Source of the DNA: Mesonia phycicola
GTDB taxonomy: Bacteria > Bacteroidota > Bacteroidia > Flavobacteriales > Flavobacteriaceae
Direction: 5' to 3'
Assembly (NCBI RefSeq): GCF_900141885.1
Contig: NZ_FQYY01000005.1
Coordinates: 186,001 to 250,000 of the forward strand
Length of the DNA stretch: 64,000 nucleotides
Both the position numbers and the translations under genes were made by a program. The notes below the pieces were generated by a model, which searched no databases, had not been told where the DNA came from, and saw only the letters and a program-made list of their open reading frames with translations. How positions within the stretch are numbered: position 1 is the first letter of the stretch; each line of letters opens with the position of its first letter. Shown one piece after another: positions 34,074 to 43,291 of the stretch.

Positions 34074-36860
34074 ATGGATCAATTTTCATTTCTTAATGCG
34101 GCAAATACCGCATATTTTGCAGAACTTTACGATCAATATCTACAGTTTCCTGATAGTGTAGAGCCAAGTTGGAGAGCATTTTTTCAAGGTTTTGATTTTG
34201 GTAAAGGCAGTAGCGTTGTTGAGCATGAAGAAACTTCAACACAAAACAATACTATTTTAGAGCCAGCAAATGGCACAGTTGTAAATATTCCCGATAACGT
34301 TTTAAAAGAGTTTCAGGTAGTTCAGTTGATAGACGGCTATAGAGTTAGAGGTCATTTATTTACAAGAACAAACCCAGTAAGAGAAAGAAGAAAGTACGAG
34401 CCTACTTTAGAAGTAGAAAACTTTGGTTTAAGTCAAGCAGATTTAGATACAGAATTTTCTGCAGGAGAAATTCTTGGTATTGGTACAACTTCTCTTAAAA
34501 ATATTATTCAGCATTTAAAGAATATCTATTGTGAGTCTATAGGTGTTGAGTATATGTACATAAGAAAACCTGAAGAAATTCAGTGGATTCAAAATCATTT
34601 AAACGTAAATGAAAATCATCCGAAGTTTTCTAACGAGAAGAAAAAACAGATTCTGAAAAAATTGAATGAAGCTGTTTCTTTTGAAGGTTTTTTACATACA
34701 AAATACGTTGGTCAAAAACGTTTTTCTTTAGAAGGAGGAGAAAGTTTTATTCCTGCTCTAGATGCTTTGATTGAAGCAGCTGCAGAAAAAGGAGTGAAAG
34801 AGTTTGTAATGGGGATGGCTCACCGTGGTCGTTTAAGTACACTTACAAATATTTTTGGTAAAAGTGCTAAAGATATTTTTAGTGAATTTGATGGTAAAGA
34901 TTACGAGCAAGAAGTGTTTGACGGAGATGTGAAGTACCACTTAGGTTGGACGTCTTGTAGAACAACAGATAGTGGCAAAGAAATTAATTTAAATATAGCA
35001 CCAAACCCTTCGCACTTAGAGACTGTAGGTCCTGTTGTAGAGGGTATTGCACGTGCTAAGCAAGATGGTCACTATTTAGGTTCACCTAAAAATGTACTTC
35101 CTATCGTTGTGCATGGTGATGCTGCAATTGCTGGTCAAGGTGTAGTTTATGAAACTGTTCAAATGTCCCAATTAGAAGGGTATAGAACAGAAGGTACTAT
35201 ACATATTGTAATAAATAACCAAATAGGTTTTACAACTAATTATTTAGATGCAAGATCTTCTACTTACTGTACAGATGTAGCTAAAGTTACTTTGTCTCCT
35301 GTGCTGCACGTAAATGCAGACGATGCAGAAGCTGTAGTGCATGCTATGCTTTTTGCTTTAGATTTTAGAATGGAGTTTGGTAGAGATGTGTTTATAGACT
35401 TATTAGGTTATAGAAAATATGGGCACAACGAAGGTGATGAGCCACGTTTTACACAGCCAAAATTATATAAAGCTATTGCAAAGCACGACAACCCAAGAGA
35501 TATTTATGCAGAAAAGCTTATAAAGGAAGGGGTTATCGACAAAGATTTTGTAGCAAAATTAGAAAAAGAATACAAAGATAATTTAGAGGAAAGTTTAGAA
35601 AGCTCTCGTAAAGAAGAAACTACCGAGATCACTCCGATAATGCAAGACGAGTGGGAAGGTTTTACTTACGGTACAGAGAGCGATATGATGGAGCCTGTAG
35701 ATACTAAAGTGGATTTAGAAGAACTTACTTTAGTAGCAGAAAAAATCACAAACTTACCAGAAGATAAAAAGTTCTTAAGAAAAATAACTAGACTTATTGG
35801 TGCAAGAAATAAAATGTATTTTGAGAGCAATAAGCTAGATTGGGGTATGGCAGAGCTTTTAGCATACGGTACCTTGTTAAAAGAAGGGCATAATGTAAGA
35901 ATGACGGGTCAAGATGTAGAAAGAGGTACTTTTTCTCACCGTCACGCAGTTTTAAAGGTAGAAGAAAGTGAAGAAGAAGTAGTTCTTCACAATCAAATTG
36001 CAGAAGAGCAAGGGCATTTCTATATCTATAATTCTTTACTTTCAGAATATGGAGTAGTTGGTTTTGATTATGGTTATGCTATGGCTAACCCAAAAACGTT
36101 AACCATTTGGGAAGCACAATTTGGAGATTTTAGTAACGGAGCGCAAATTATGCTAGATCAGTACATTTCTGCAGCAGAAGATAAGTGGAAATTACAAAAC
36201 GGTTTAGTAATGTTTTTACCACACGGTTACGAGGGTCAAGGGGCAGAGCACTCATCTGCTAGAATGGAAAGATACCTTCAGCTTTGTGCAAAAGATAACA
36301 TGTACGTAGCAGATGTTACTACGCCGGCTAACCTGTTTCATTTAATAAGAAGACAAGTAAAATTAGGATTTAGAAAGCCACTTATTGTGTTTACTCCAAA
36401 AAGTTTGCTAAGACATCCAAAAGTTGTTTCAACAAAAGAAGAATTAGCAGAAGGAAGTTTTCAAACAGTACTTGACGATGTAACTGCAGAAGTTAAGAAT
36501 ATAAAAACTTTAGTATTTTGTACTGGTAAATTCTATTATGATTTATTAGAAAGAAAAGAAAAAGAAGAGAGAAACGATGTTGCATTAGTGAGAGTGGAGC
36601 AATTGTTCCCAATCCCTACAAGCAGAATATCAGAAATTATCAATAAATACACAAATGTAGACGATTTAGTTTGGGCGCAAGAAGAACCAAGAAATATGGG
36701 GGCTTACGGCCATTTCTTATTACATTTAGATGAAGCTAAAAACTTTAGAGTTTGTAGCAGAAGATTTTATGGTGCTCCTGCAGCAGGTAGCTCTGTAAGA
36801 TTTAAAAGAAGACACGAGAGAGTAATAGATAGTGTTTTCGATAAAACAATAAACGACTAA
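34074..36860 (+). CDS. sucA: 2-oxoglutarate dehydrogenase E1 component
   Basis: A 928-residue thiamine-diphosphate enzyme that decarboxylates 2-oxoglutarate in the TCA cycle and transfers the succinyl group to SucB. Recognisable features are the N-terminal segment binding E2 (FAELYDQYLQFPDSV), GMAHRGRLSTL, the ThDP site region VVHGDAAIAGQGVVYE and the C-terminal GAEHSSARMERYLQLC. The length is normal. It lies 33 bp upstream of sucB. Confidence 0.97.
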   Translation: MDQFSFLNAANTAYFAELYDQYLQFPDSVEPSWRAFFQGFDFGKGSSVVEHEETSTQNNTILEPANGTVVNIPDNVLKEFQVVQLIDGYRVRGHLFTRTNPVRERRKYEPTLEVENFGLSQADLDTEFSAGEILGIGTTSLKNIIQHLKNIYCESIGVEYMYIRKPEEIQWIQNHLNVNENHPKFSNEKKKQILKKLNEAVSFEGFLHTKYVGQKRFSLEGGESFIPALDALIEAAAEKGVKEFVMGMAHRGRLSTLTNIFGKSAKDIFSEFDGKDYEQEVFDGDVKYHLGWTSCRTTDSGKEINLNIAPNPSHLETVGPVVEGIARAKQDGHYLGSPKNVLPIVVHGDAAIAGQGVVYETVQMSQLEGYRTEGTIHIVINNQIGFTTNYLDARSSTYCTDVAKVTLSPVLHVNADDAEAVVHAMLFALDFRMEFGRDVFIDLLGYRKYGHNEGDEPRFTQPKLYKAIAKHDNPRDIYAEKLIKEGVIDKDFVAKLEKEYKDNLEESLESSRKEETTEITPIMQDEWEGFTYGTESDMMEPVDTKVDLEELTLVAEKITNLPEDKKFLRKITRLIGARNKMYFESNKLDWGMAELLAYGTLLKEGHNVRMTGQDVERGTFSHRHAVLKVEESEEEVVLHNQIAEEQGHFYIYNSLLSEYGVVGFDYGYAMANPKTLTIWEAQFGDFSNGAQIMLDQYISAAEDKWKLQNGLVMFLPHGYEGQGAEHSSARMERYLQLCAKDNMYVADVTTPANLFHLIRRQVKLGFRKPLIVFTPKSLLRHPKVVSTKEELAEGSFQTVLDDVTAEVKNIKTLVFCTGKFYYDLLERKEKEERNDVALVRVEQLFPIPTSRISEIINKYTNVDDLVWAQEEPRNMGAYGHFLLHLDEAKNFRVCSRRFYGAPAAGSSVRFKRRHERVIDSVFDKTIND

Positions 36861-36893
36861 TTCAAGAAATACGATACCGAAATAATTTAAATT

Positions 36894-38120
36894 ATGGCTT
36901 TAGAAATGAAAGTCCCTTCACCAGGGGAATCAATTACAGAAGTTGAAATAGCACAATGGCTTGTTGAAGATGGAGACTTTGTAGAAAAAGATCAAGCAAT
37001 AGCAGAAGTAGATAGTGATAAAGCAACACTAGAATTACCTGCAGAGGCAAGTGGAGTAATTACTCTTAAAGCAGAAGAAGGTGATGCTGTGCAAGTGGGT
37101 GAAGTAGTGTGTTTAATAGATACAGATGCTGCAAAACCAAGTGGGGGAGAATCTGAAAAGAAAGAAGAAAGTAAGCCGGAAGCTAAAACTGAAGAGCCTT
37201 CAAAACCTTCTACTCCAGAGCAAAAACAAGATGATAAAAATTACGCTACAGGAACTCCTTCTCCAGCAGCAAAGAAAACTTTAGCTGAAAAAGGAATTGA
37301 CGCTAAAGATGTGCAGGGTAGTGGTAAAAATGGAAGAATTACTCAAGATGATGCGGTAAACGCAAAACCATCTATGGGAACTCCAGGTAACGGTACACGT
37401 AGTGAGTCTCGCAAAAAAATGTCTATGCTTCGTCGTAAAGTAGCAGAGCGTTTAGTGAGTGCTAAAAATGAGACAGCGATGTTAACTACCTTTAACGAGG
37501 CAGATATGTCAGCTATCTTTAATTTAAGAAAACAATACAAAGAAGACTTTAAAACTAAACACGGAGTTGGTTTAGGTTTTATGTCTTTCTTTACACTTGC
37601 GGTAGTGCGTGCATTAGATATGTACCCTGCAGTAAATAGTATGATTGATGGTAAAGAAATGATTACCTACGATTATAAAGATATTAGTATTGCAGTATCT
37701 GGACCTAAAGGTTTAATGGTACCTGTAATGAGAAATGTAGAAAACTTAACTTTTAGAGGAGTAGAGTCTGAAGTTAAACGTTTAGCATTAAGAGCTAGAG
37801 ATGGTAAAATCACGGTAGATGAAATGACAGGTGGTACTTTTACTATTTCTAACGGAGGTGTTTTTGGCTCTATGCTTTCTACACCAATTATCAACCCACC
37901 ACAAAGTGGTATCTTAGGTATGCACAATATTATTGAGCGTCCGGTAGCTGTAGATGGGAAGGTAGAAATTAGACCAATGATGTACTTAGCACTTTCTTAC
38001 GATCATAGAATTATTGATGGTAAAGAGTCAGTTGGTTTCTTGGTAGCAATAAAAGAAGCCTTAGAAAATCCAGAAGAATTATTAATGGATGGCAATGTAA
38101 AAAGAGCTTTAGAGCTGTAA
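36894..38120 (+). CDS. sucB: Dihydrolipoyllysine succinyltransferase (2-oxoglutarate dehydrogenase E2)
   Basis: A 408-residue protein in three parts: a lipoyl domain with the modified lysine K43 in DSDKATLE, a linker rich in Lys, Glu and Pro, a peripheral-subunit-binding domain ([18 protein letters not shown], about residues 122-155) and the catalytic acyltransferase domain with H371 and D375 in DHRIIDG. It works with SucA and a lipoamide dehydrogenase encoded elsewhere. Confidence 0.96.
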   Translation: MALEMKVPSPGESITEVEIAQWLVEDGDFVEKDQAIAEVDSDKATLELPAEASGVITLKAEEGDAVQVGEVVCLIDTDAAKPSGGESEKKEESKPEAKTEEPSKPSTPEQKQDDKNYATGTPSPAAKKTLAEKGIDAKDVQGSGKNGRITQDDAVNAKPSMGTPGNGTRSESRKKMSMLRRKVAERLVSAKNETAMLTTFNEADMSAIFNLRKQYKEDFKTKHGVGLGFMSFFTLAVVRALDMYPAVNSMIDGKEMITYDYKDISIAVSGPKGLMVPVMRNVENLTFRGVESEVKRLALRARDGKITVDEMTGGTFTISNGGVFGSMLSTPIINPPQSGILGMHNIIERPVAVDGKVEIRPMMYLALSYDHRIIDGKESVGFLVAIKEALENPEELLMDGNVKRALEL

Positions 38121-38141
38121 TAAATAAACCGTATTTCTATT

Positions 38142-38173
38142 AAAAAGCCTTGATTGAAGAATCAAGGCTTTTT
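38142..38173. terminator. Terminator after sucB
   Basis: The stem AAAAAGCCTTGATT/AATCAAGGCTTTTT around GAAG. It is symmetrical and so serves the convergent gene as well. Confidence 0.92.
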
Positions 38174-38211
38174 AATTCTTTTTATTTAAGCTTACTTTCA
38201 AGTAATGTGCT

Positions 38212-38649
38212 TCACTTTAAATAAAGCGTTTTTGTTTTATAATCTATTACCGCTTTTCCTTTCTTTAAAATATCTGCACCAATAATTCCATGAACTTTTT
38301 CTGCTTTATGGTCGGTTAATGCTTGGTTTACGTGACTTAAATCAAAAACCACTAAGTCAATTTTCTTTTTTTTCCAATTGTTAATTGCTACGGTGTTTTT
38401 AGTAGAAACTTGGGTAAGCATATTTGTTGCCCCAGCACCAGCAGCTTTTACATCACTATCTTCTGCAAACAAATCAAAATATTCTACCATTTCTCTACCA
38501 ATACAGCTACTAGATGCGCCAGTGTCTAAAATAAAATTCCCTTCAATATTATTTATACTAGCTACTAGCTCTAAATGGTTAGTTGCGGTAGTCTTTAATT
38601 TAGTACGTTGGTAGCCTTTTTCTGTTAAAAATCTTCGTAAGCTTGACAT
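38212..38649 (-). CDS. Retropepsin-like aspartic protease, single domain
   Basis: A 145-residue protein with the clan AA signature FILDTGASSSCIG (catalytic-type D42) and a second glycine-rich strand near the end (VHGIIGADILKKGKAVID). Its size is one retropepsin domain, so activity would need a homodimer. No signal peptide or membrane helix is visible, so it should be cytoplasmic. Such proteins are widespread in Bacteroidota, but targets are unknown. Confidence 0.78.
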   Translation of the reverse strand: MSSLRRFLTEKGYQRTKLKTTATNHLELVASINNIEGNFILDTGASSSCIGREMVEYFDLFAEDSDVKAAGAGATNMLTQVSTKNTVAINNWKKKKIDLVVFDLSHVNQALTDHKAEKVHGIIGADILKKGKAVIDYKTKTLYLK

Positions 38650-38663
38650 TCTTCTTTTTTCAG

Positions 38664-38671
38664 CAAAGATA
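38664..38671 (-). promoter_or_regulatory. -7 box of the retropepsin-like gene
   Basis: Minus-strand TATCTTTG matches TAnnTTTG, 14 nt before the ATG at 38649. A minus-strand TTTG lies 25 nt further upstream, wider than usual. Confidence 0.45.
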
Positions 38672-38770
38672 GACGAAGAATTTAAATTAGTTTTGCCAAA
38701 CGAAAAGCTTTATTTTGATTTTTGCAAAAATTGAACTGTAAGCATTTTGGTAAAATAATAATTGATTTTA

Positions 38771-39541
38771 ATGAAGTTAATAGACACGCATACTCATTTA
38801 TATAGTGATGCTTTTGCTGAAGATAGGCAAGATGTTGTGAATAGAGCAATAGAAAGCGGAGTAGATAAATTTTATATTCCTGCCATAGATTCAGAGACTA
38901 CGCAGGCTATGTACGATTTAGAAAAAGCATTTCCAGGCCGTATGTATTTAATGATGGGGCTTCATCCAACTTCTGTTAAAGAAAATTATGAAGAAGAATT
39001 GAAGCATGTAGAAGAAGAATTAGCGAAACGAAAATTTTATGCTATTGGAGAAATTGGGATAGATTTATATTGGGAGCAGTCTACTTTAGCAATTCAGCAA
39101 GATGCGTTTAGAAGGCAAATTAAGTTAGCTAAAAAGTATAATTTACCTATTGTAATTCATTGCAGAAATGCTTTTGATGAGGTTTTTGCTATTTTAGAAG
39201 AAGAAAAAGGAGAAGGTTTATTCGGAATTTTTCATTGTTTTACAGGAAATTTAGAACAAGCCAAGAAAGCAATTTCATATAACATGAAGCTAGGTATTGG
39301 TGGTGTAGTAACTTTTAAAAACGGAAAAATTGATCAGTTTTTGCATGAAATAGCGCTAGAGCATATAGTTTTAGAGACAGATGCTCCTTATTTAGCACCT
39401 ACGCCATTCCGCGGTAAAAGAAACGAAAGTGCTTATGTGGTGAATGTGGCAGAGAAAATGGCAGAAGTGTATCAAATTTCTGAAGAAGAGTTAGCGCAAG
39501 TAACTACCCAAAATGCGCTAAAGATTTTCAATTTAAAATAA
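38771..39541 (+). CDS. tatD: TatD-family metal-dependent DNase
   Basis: A 256-residue TIM-barrel hydrolase of the TatD family. It has metal ligands H7 and H9 in DTHTH, EIGIDLYW, a HCRNAFDE histidine, FHCFTGN and LETDAPYLAP near the end. It starts at the ATG at 38771 rather than the TTG 9 bp upstream, as in homologues. Family members are 3'-5' exonucleases in DNA repair or degradation. It is followed after 8 bp by the asparaginase gene. Confidence 0.92.
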   Translation: MKLIDTHTHLYSDAFAEDRQDVVNRAIESGVDKFYIPAIDSETTQAMYDLEKAFPGRMYLMMGLHPTSVKENYEEELKHVEEELAKRKFYAIGEIGIDLYWEQSTLAIQQDAFRRQIKLAKKYNLPIVIHCRNAFDEVFAILEEEKGEGLFGIFHCFTGNLEQAKKAISYNMKLGIGGVVTFKNGKIDQFLHEIALEHIVLETDAPYLAPTPFRGKRNESAYVVNVAEKMAEVYQISEEELAQVTTQNALKIFNLK

Positions 39542-39549
39542 TATATAAT

Positions 39550-40581
39550 ATGACTAACAGTAATTCTAAAATTCTATTGATTTATACCGGAGGTACTATT
39601 GGTATGATTAAAGATTTTGAGACTGGAGCCTTAAAAGCATTTAATTTTGATGAATTACTGCAAAATATTCCAGAATTAAAACTGTTAGAGCACGAGATTG
39701 AAACTGTAAGTTTTAAAGAGCCAATAGACTCTTCTAACATGAATCCGGAGTATTATGTGATGATAGCAGAGATTATCGAGAGCAATTATAATGCTTATGA
39801 TGGTTTTGTAGTATTGCATGGGAGTGATACGATGGCGTATTCTTCTTCTGCATTAAGTTTTATGTTTGAAAATTTAAATAAGCCAGTAATTTTTACAGGT
39901 TCTCAATTACCAATTGGTGATTTAAGAACAGATGCAAAAGAAAATTTAATAACTTCTATTCAGTTAGCGGGATTAAAAAAGAATGGAAAACAGGTGATTA
40001 GAGAAGTTGGTCTGTATTTTGAGTATAAACTTTATCGAGCTAATAGATCATCTAAAGTAAGTGCAACTCATTTTCAAGCATTCAATTCTCCAAATTACCC
40101 TCCATTAGCAGAATCTGGAGTAGAATTGCAGGTAGATGAACATTCTTTAAAAAGAGTTTTAGGTAAAAAAAAGTTCTTTGTACATAAACAATTAGATAAT
40201 AATATTGTAATTGTGAAGCTTTTTCCTGGAATAAATGAAAAAACTTTAGCTCATTTACTGTCTCTAGAGACCATAAAGGCAGTAATTTTAGAAACTTATG
40301 GTAGTGGTAATGCTTGTAATGAGCCTTGGTTTACAAATATTGTTAAAAAAACAATAAAAGCAGGAGTGCACGTTATTAATGTTACGCAGTGTGTTGGAGG
40401 TAGTGTCGTTATGGGTCATTACGAGACTAGTACAGAGCTAAAGTCAATAGGAGTAATATCTGGCGGAGATATAACTACAGAAGCTGCGGTAGCAAAATTA
40501 ATGTATTTACTACCTAAAAATCTTTCGCCAAAAGTGTTCAAAACTATATTTGAGACCTCGTTAAGAGGAGAAATGTCATAA
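39550..40581 (+). CDS. ansA: Type I L-asparaginase (cytoplasmic)
   Basis: A 343-residue enzyme that hydrolyses asparagine to aspartate and ammonia. The nucleophile is T16 in YTGGTIGM, and the second catalytic set is D93-T94 in HGSDTMAYS. No signal peptide is visible, so it is the cytoplasmic type. It is probably co-transcribed with tatD. Confidence 0.92.
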   Translation: MTNSNSKILLIYTGGTIGMIKDFETGALKAFNFDELLQNIPELKLLEHEIETVSFKEPIDSSNMNPEYYVMIAEIIESNYNAYDGFVVLHGSDTMAYSSSALSFMFENLNKPVIFTGSQLPIGDLRTDAKENLITSIQLAGLKKNGKQVIREVGLYFEYKLYRANRSSKVSATHFQAFNSPNYPPLAESGVELQVDEHSLKRVLGKKKFFVHKQLDNNIVIVKLFPGINEKTLAHLLSLETIKAVILETYGSGNACNEPWFTNIVKKTIKAGVHVINVTQCVGGSVVMGHYETSTELKSIGVISGGDITTEAAVAKLMYLLPKNLSPKVFKTIFETSLRGEMS

Positions 40582-40676
40582 AATTAACGTTAGACGCTTG
40601 AATGGGATTATTTTTTTTTGTTATTTGCCACCCCTTATAAAAAAGGAATAATTGAAGTTTAGCGTTTCAAGTAGAG

Positions 40677-40764
40677 AGAGAGGTGGCCGAGTGGTCGAAG
40701 GCGCACGCCTGGAAAGTGTGTATACGTCAAAAGCGTATCGAGGGTTCGAATCCCTTCCTCTCTG
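40677..40764 (+). tRNA. tRNA-Ser (anticodon GGA)
   Basis: An 88-nt class II tRNA. The acceptor arms AGAGAGG and CCTCTCT pair fully, and the discriminator is G at 40764. The anticodon stem CACGC/GTGTG holds the loop CTGGAAA with anticodon GGA at 40711-40713. A long variable arm (GTATACG...CGTATC) and the T loop TTCGAAT follow. The 3' CCA is not encoded. It lies between ansA and the exbB-like gene. Confidence 0.97.
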
Positions 40765-40839
40765 CTAAATTAAGATTTTTAATGAGTAATAATTTTTATA
40801 TATTTAACCCTTTAACTAATTAAATTAAGACAACAAGTA

Positions 40840-41634
40840 ATGAAAAGATTATTTTCTATTCTGGTAATCGCTACAATTATGGTCTTCAGTGGCCTTAATG
40901 CTAAAGCGACTAATAGTGTAAACAATTTCGCTTCAGCAACAAGTTTTATCATCCAAGAGGATGAAGAAGCTGCACCTGCAGAGGCTACAGAAGAAAACGT
41001 AAGTTTTCATCAAGAATTAAAAAGACGTTTTATAGAAGGGGGTCCTGCATTTATGGGGATTGTACTTTTATGTTTAATCTTAGGATTAGCAATTGCTATA
41101 GAACGTATTATTTTCTTAAATTTATCTACAACTAATTCTAAAAAATTAGCACAAAGAGTAGAAGATGCTTTAAATAGCGGTGGAGTTGATGCAGCAAAAG
41201 AAGTTTGTAGAGATACAAAAGGGCCTGTTGCTTCTATTTACTACCAAGGTTTAGATAGAGCAGATGAGAGCTTAGAAGCTGCAGAGAAAGCAGTAGTTGC
41301 TTACGGAGGTGTACAAATGGGACAATTAGAGAAAAACGTATCTTGGGTTTCTTTATTTATCGCTTTAGCACCGATGCTTGGTTTCATGGGTACTGTAATT
41401 GGTATGATTGAAGCGTTTGATAAAATTCAAGCAGCGGGAGATATGCAACCATCACTTGTAGCAGGAGGTATTAAAGTAGCTCTTTTAACAACAGTATTTG
41501 GTCTTATTGTAGCTATTATTCTTCAAATTTTTTATAACTATATTATCGCTAAAATAGATAGTATCGTTAACGATATGGAAGATGCATCAATTACTTTAAT
41601 TGATATCTTAGTAGACTACAAAAGAAGAAAGTAA
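40840..41634 (+). CDS. MotA/TolQ/ExbB-family proton channel protein
   Basis: A 264-residue inner-membrane protein. It has an N-terminal signal-like helix and an acidic periplasmic stretch (about residues 40-60), then three helices in the ExbB layout: about residues 70-92, and the pair at about 168-190 and 208-235 containing WVSLFIALAPMLGFMGTVIGMIEAF. With the ExbD proteins encoded downstream it should convert the proton gradient into work for TonB-type or envelope machinery. It is first in a cluster of four genes. Confidence 0.9.
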   Translation: MKRLFSILVIATIMVFSGLNAKATNSVNNFASATSFIIQEDEEAAPAEATEENVSFHQELKRRFIEGGPAFMGIVLLCLILGLAIAIERIIFLNLSTTNSKKLAQRVEDALNSGGVDAAKEVCRDTKGPVASIYYQGLDRADESLEAAEKAVVAYGGVQMGQLEKNVSWVSLFIALAPMLGFMGTVIGMIEAFDKIQAAGDMQPSLVAGGIKVALLTTVFGLIVAIILQIFYNYIIAKIDSIVNDMEDASITLIDILVDYKRRK

Positions 41635-41653
41635 TTTAAACCAATAAATAATT

Positions 41654-42091
41654 ATGACTTTACATAAAGTTTTAAAATATTTAGCATTGGTGATTGGTGT
41701 AATTGGTCTTGTGCTTTTAGCAAGAGTGGTTATTACTGGTGATGATGCTTTAGAGACATCAGCAGACCTTCAAGGAAGTGTGCTAGAACCATTAATGTGG
41801 TTATCTTATTTTGTTATTGCAGCTATTATTGTTTTGGTAGGAGTTTCTGTAGTAAAAGACTTAATAAACGGTAACATCAAAAAAACATTAATTTCTGTAG
41901 GTGTATTTGCAGTAATTGTATTGCTAGGTTACATTCTTGCTGATGGAGTAGAGACTGAAATGACAGATGGCGAAATGCTTTCTGCTGGAGCTTCACAATG
42001 GGTTGGTGCTGGTTTAATAGTATTTTATATTTTAGCAGCAGTGGCTATTGGAGCAATGGCTTTTTCAGGAGTTAAAAAATTAGGAAAGTAA
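41654..42091 (+). CDS. Small four-helix membrane protein in the ExbBD cluster
   Basis: A 145-residue protein with four hydrophobic segments (about residues 8-25, 48-68, 82-101 and 115-140) and short loops. No family was recognised. It lies between the exbB-like gene (19 bp) and the first exbD-like gene (6 bp), so it is co-transcribed with them. A structural part of the proton-channel complex is a reasonable guess from position only. Confidence 0.75.
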   Translation: MTLHKVLKYLALVIGVIGLVLLARVVITGDDALETSADLQGSVLEPLMWLSYFVIAAIIVLVGVSVVKDLINGNIKKTLISVGVFAVIVLLGYILADGVETEMTDGEMLSAGASQWVGAGLIVFYILAAVAIGAMAFSGVKKLGK

Positions 42092-42097
42092 TTTATT

Positions 42098-42700
42098 ATG
42101 GCAAAAAGAAGTGCACCAGAAGTTAATGCAGGGTCGATGGCAGACATCGCATTCTTGCTGTTAATCTTCTTCTTGGTAACAACTACTATTGAGACCGATG
42201 CAGGTCTTAATAGAAAATTGCCGCCAATTCAAGAAGAACCACAAGATCCCCCACCATTAAAGAAAAAGAACATTTTTCAGGTTTTAATTAACCAACAAAA
42301 TGATCTTTTGGTAGAAGAGAGAGAAATGGAACTTGGTGATTTACGTCAAGCTGCTATAGACTTTTTAGATAATGGAGGTCAAGGTTGTGACTATTGTCAA
42401 GGTAAAGGAGATGCCGCTTCTTCAGATAACCCAACTAAAGCAGTAATTTCATTGCAACATACTAGAGAAACAGATTACTCTACATATATAGCAATACAAA
42501 ATGAATTAGTTGCAGCTTATAATTTCTTAAGAAATAGAGAAGCAAACAGGTTATTTGGAATGAGTTTTACAGAAATGGAAGCAGATTTTAACGATGCTCA
42601 ATATAATGGCAATAAAGATCAATTAGAAGATAAAATTGGCGTTATTAGAGATATGTTCCCAATGAAACTTTCAGAAGCAGAACCTAAAGAAAATAATTAA
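42098..42700 (+). CDS. ExbD/TolR-family protein with a CxxC insertion
   Basis: A 200-residue single-helix protein. The helix (about residues 14-30) carries D16, the proton-pathway aspartate of the family. The periplasmic domain is longer than in classical ExbD. It contains C97 and C100 in GCDYCQGKGD, which could form a disulfide or bind metal or heme; no CxxCH is present, so it is not a c-type heme site. It is one of two consecutive exbD-like genes. Confidence 0.88.
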   Translation: MAKRSAPEVNAGSMADIAFLLLIFFLVTTTIETDAGLNRKLPPIQEEPQDPPPLKKKNIFQVLINQQNDLLVEEREMELGDLRQAAIDFLDNGGQGCDYCQGKGDAASSDNPTKAVISLQHTRETDYSTYIAIQNELVAAYNFLRNREANRLFGMSFTEMEADFNDAQYNGNKDQLEDKIGVIRDMFPMKLSEAEPKENN

Positions 42701-42722
42701 CTAAGACTAATACAGATTAATT

Positions 42723-43205
42723 ATGTCTAAATTTAAAAAGAAAAAAGGTGGAGAGTTACCAGCAATTTCAACGGCATCACTGCCAGATATTGTATTCATG
42801 CTTTTATTCTTCTTTATGGTGGCTACTGTTATGCGTGAGAATACGTTAATGATTAAAAACGAACTTCCTTTCGCAGATCAAGTTGAAAAACTTCAAAAGA
42901 AAGATTTGGTAATGTATGTTTACGCAGGGAAACCAAGTGAACGTTACCAAAGACAATATGGAACAGAAGCTAGGGTTCAATTAAATGATAAATTTGCAGA
43001 TGTTAGTGATATCAAGCAATTTATTATTGAAGAAAGAGAATCTAAACGTGAAGAGCTTAAAAATAAGTTAACTACTTCATTAAAAATTGATGGAGAAACT
43101 AACATGGGGTTAGTTTCAGACATTAAATATGAATTAAGAAGAGCAGAAGCATATCGTATAAATTATACCACCAAAAAAGGTGATGCTGCTCAAAACATGC
43201 AATAA
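42723..43205 (+). CDS. ExbD/TolR-family protein
   Basis: A 160-residue protein with a basic N-terminus, one helix with the family aspartate D22 (SLPDIVFMLLFFFMV) and a periplasmic domain. It has no CxxC. Two unlike ExbD subunits with one ExbB-like channel suggest a hetero-dimeric ExbD plug. It is last in the cluster; a terminator follows. Confidence 0.88.
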   Translation: MSKFKKKKGGELPAISTASLPDIVFMLLFFFMVATVMRENTLMIKNELPFADQVEKLQKKDLVMYVYAGKPSERYQRQYGTEARVQLNDKFADVSDIKQFIIEERESKREELKNKLTTSLKIDGETNMGLVSDIKYELRRAEAYRINYTTKKGDAAQNMQ

Positions 43206-43227
43206 TAATTACTTGTTGTTAGCATAT

Positions 43228-43258
43228 AAAAACATCCAACATTACGTTGGATGTTTTT
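43228..43258 (+). terminator. Terminator of the exbB-exbD cluster
   Basis: The stem AAAAACATCCAAC/GTTGGATGTTTTT with an ATTAC loop and T-run. Confidence 0.92.
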
Positions 43259-43291
43259 TATTTATAATCCTTTTTTGATTACCTTTTATTA

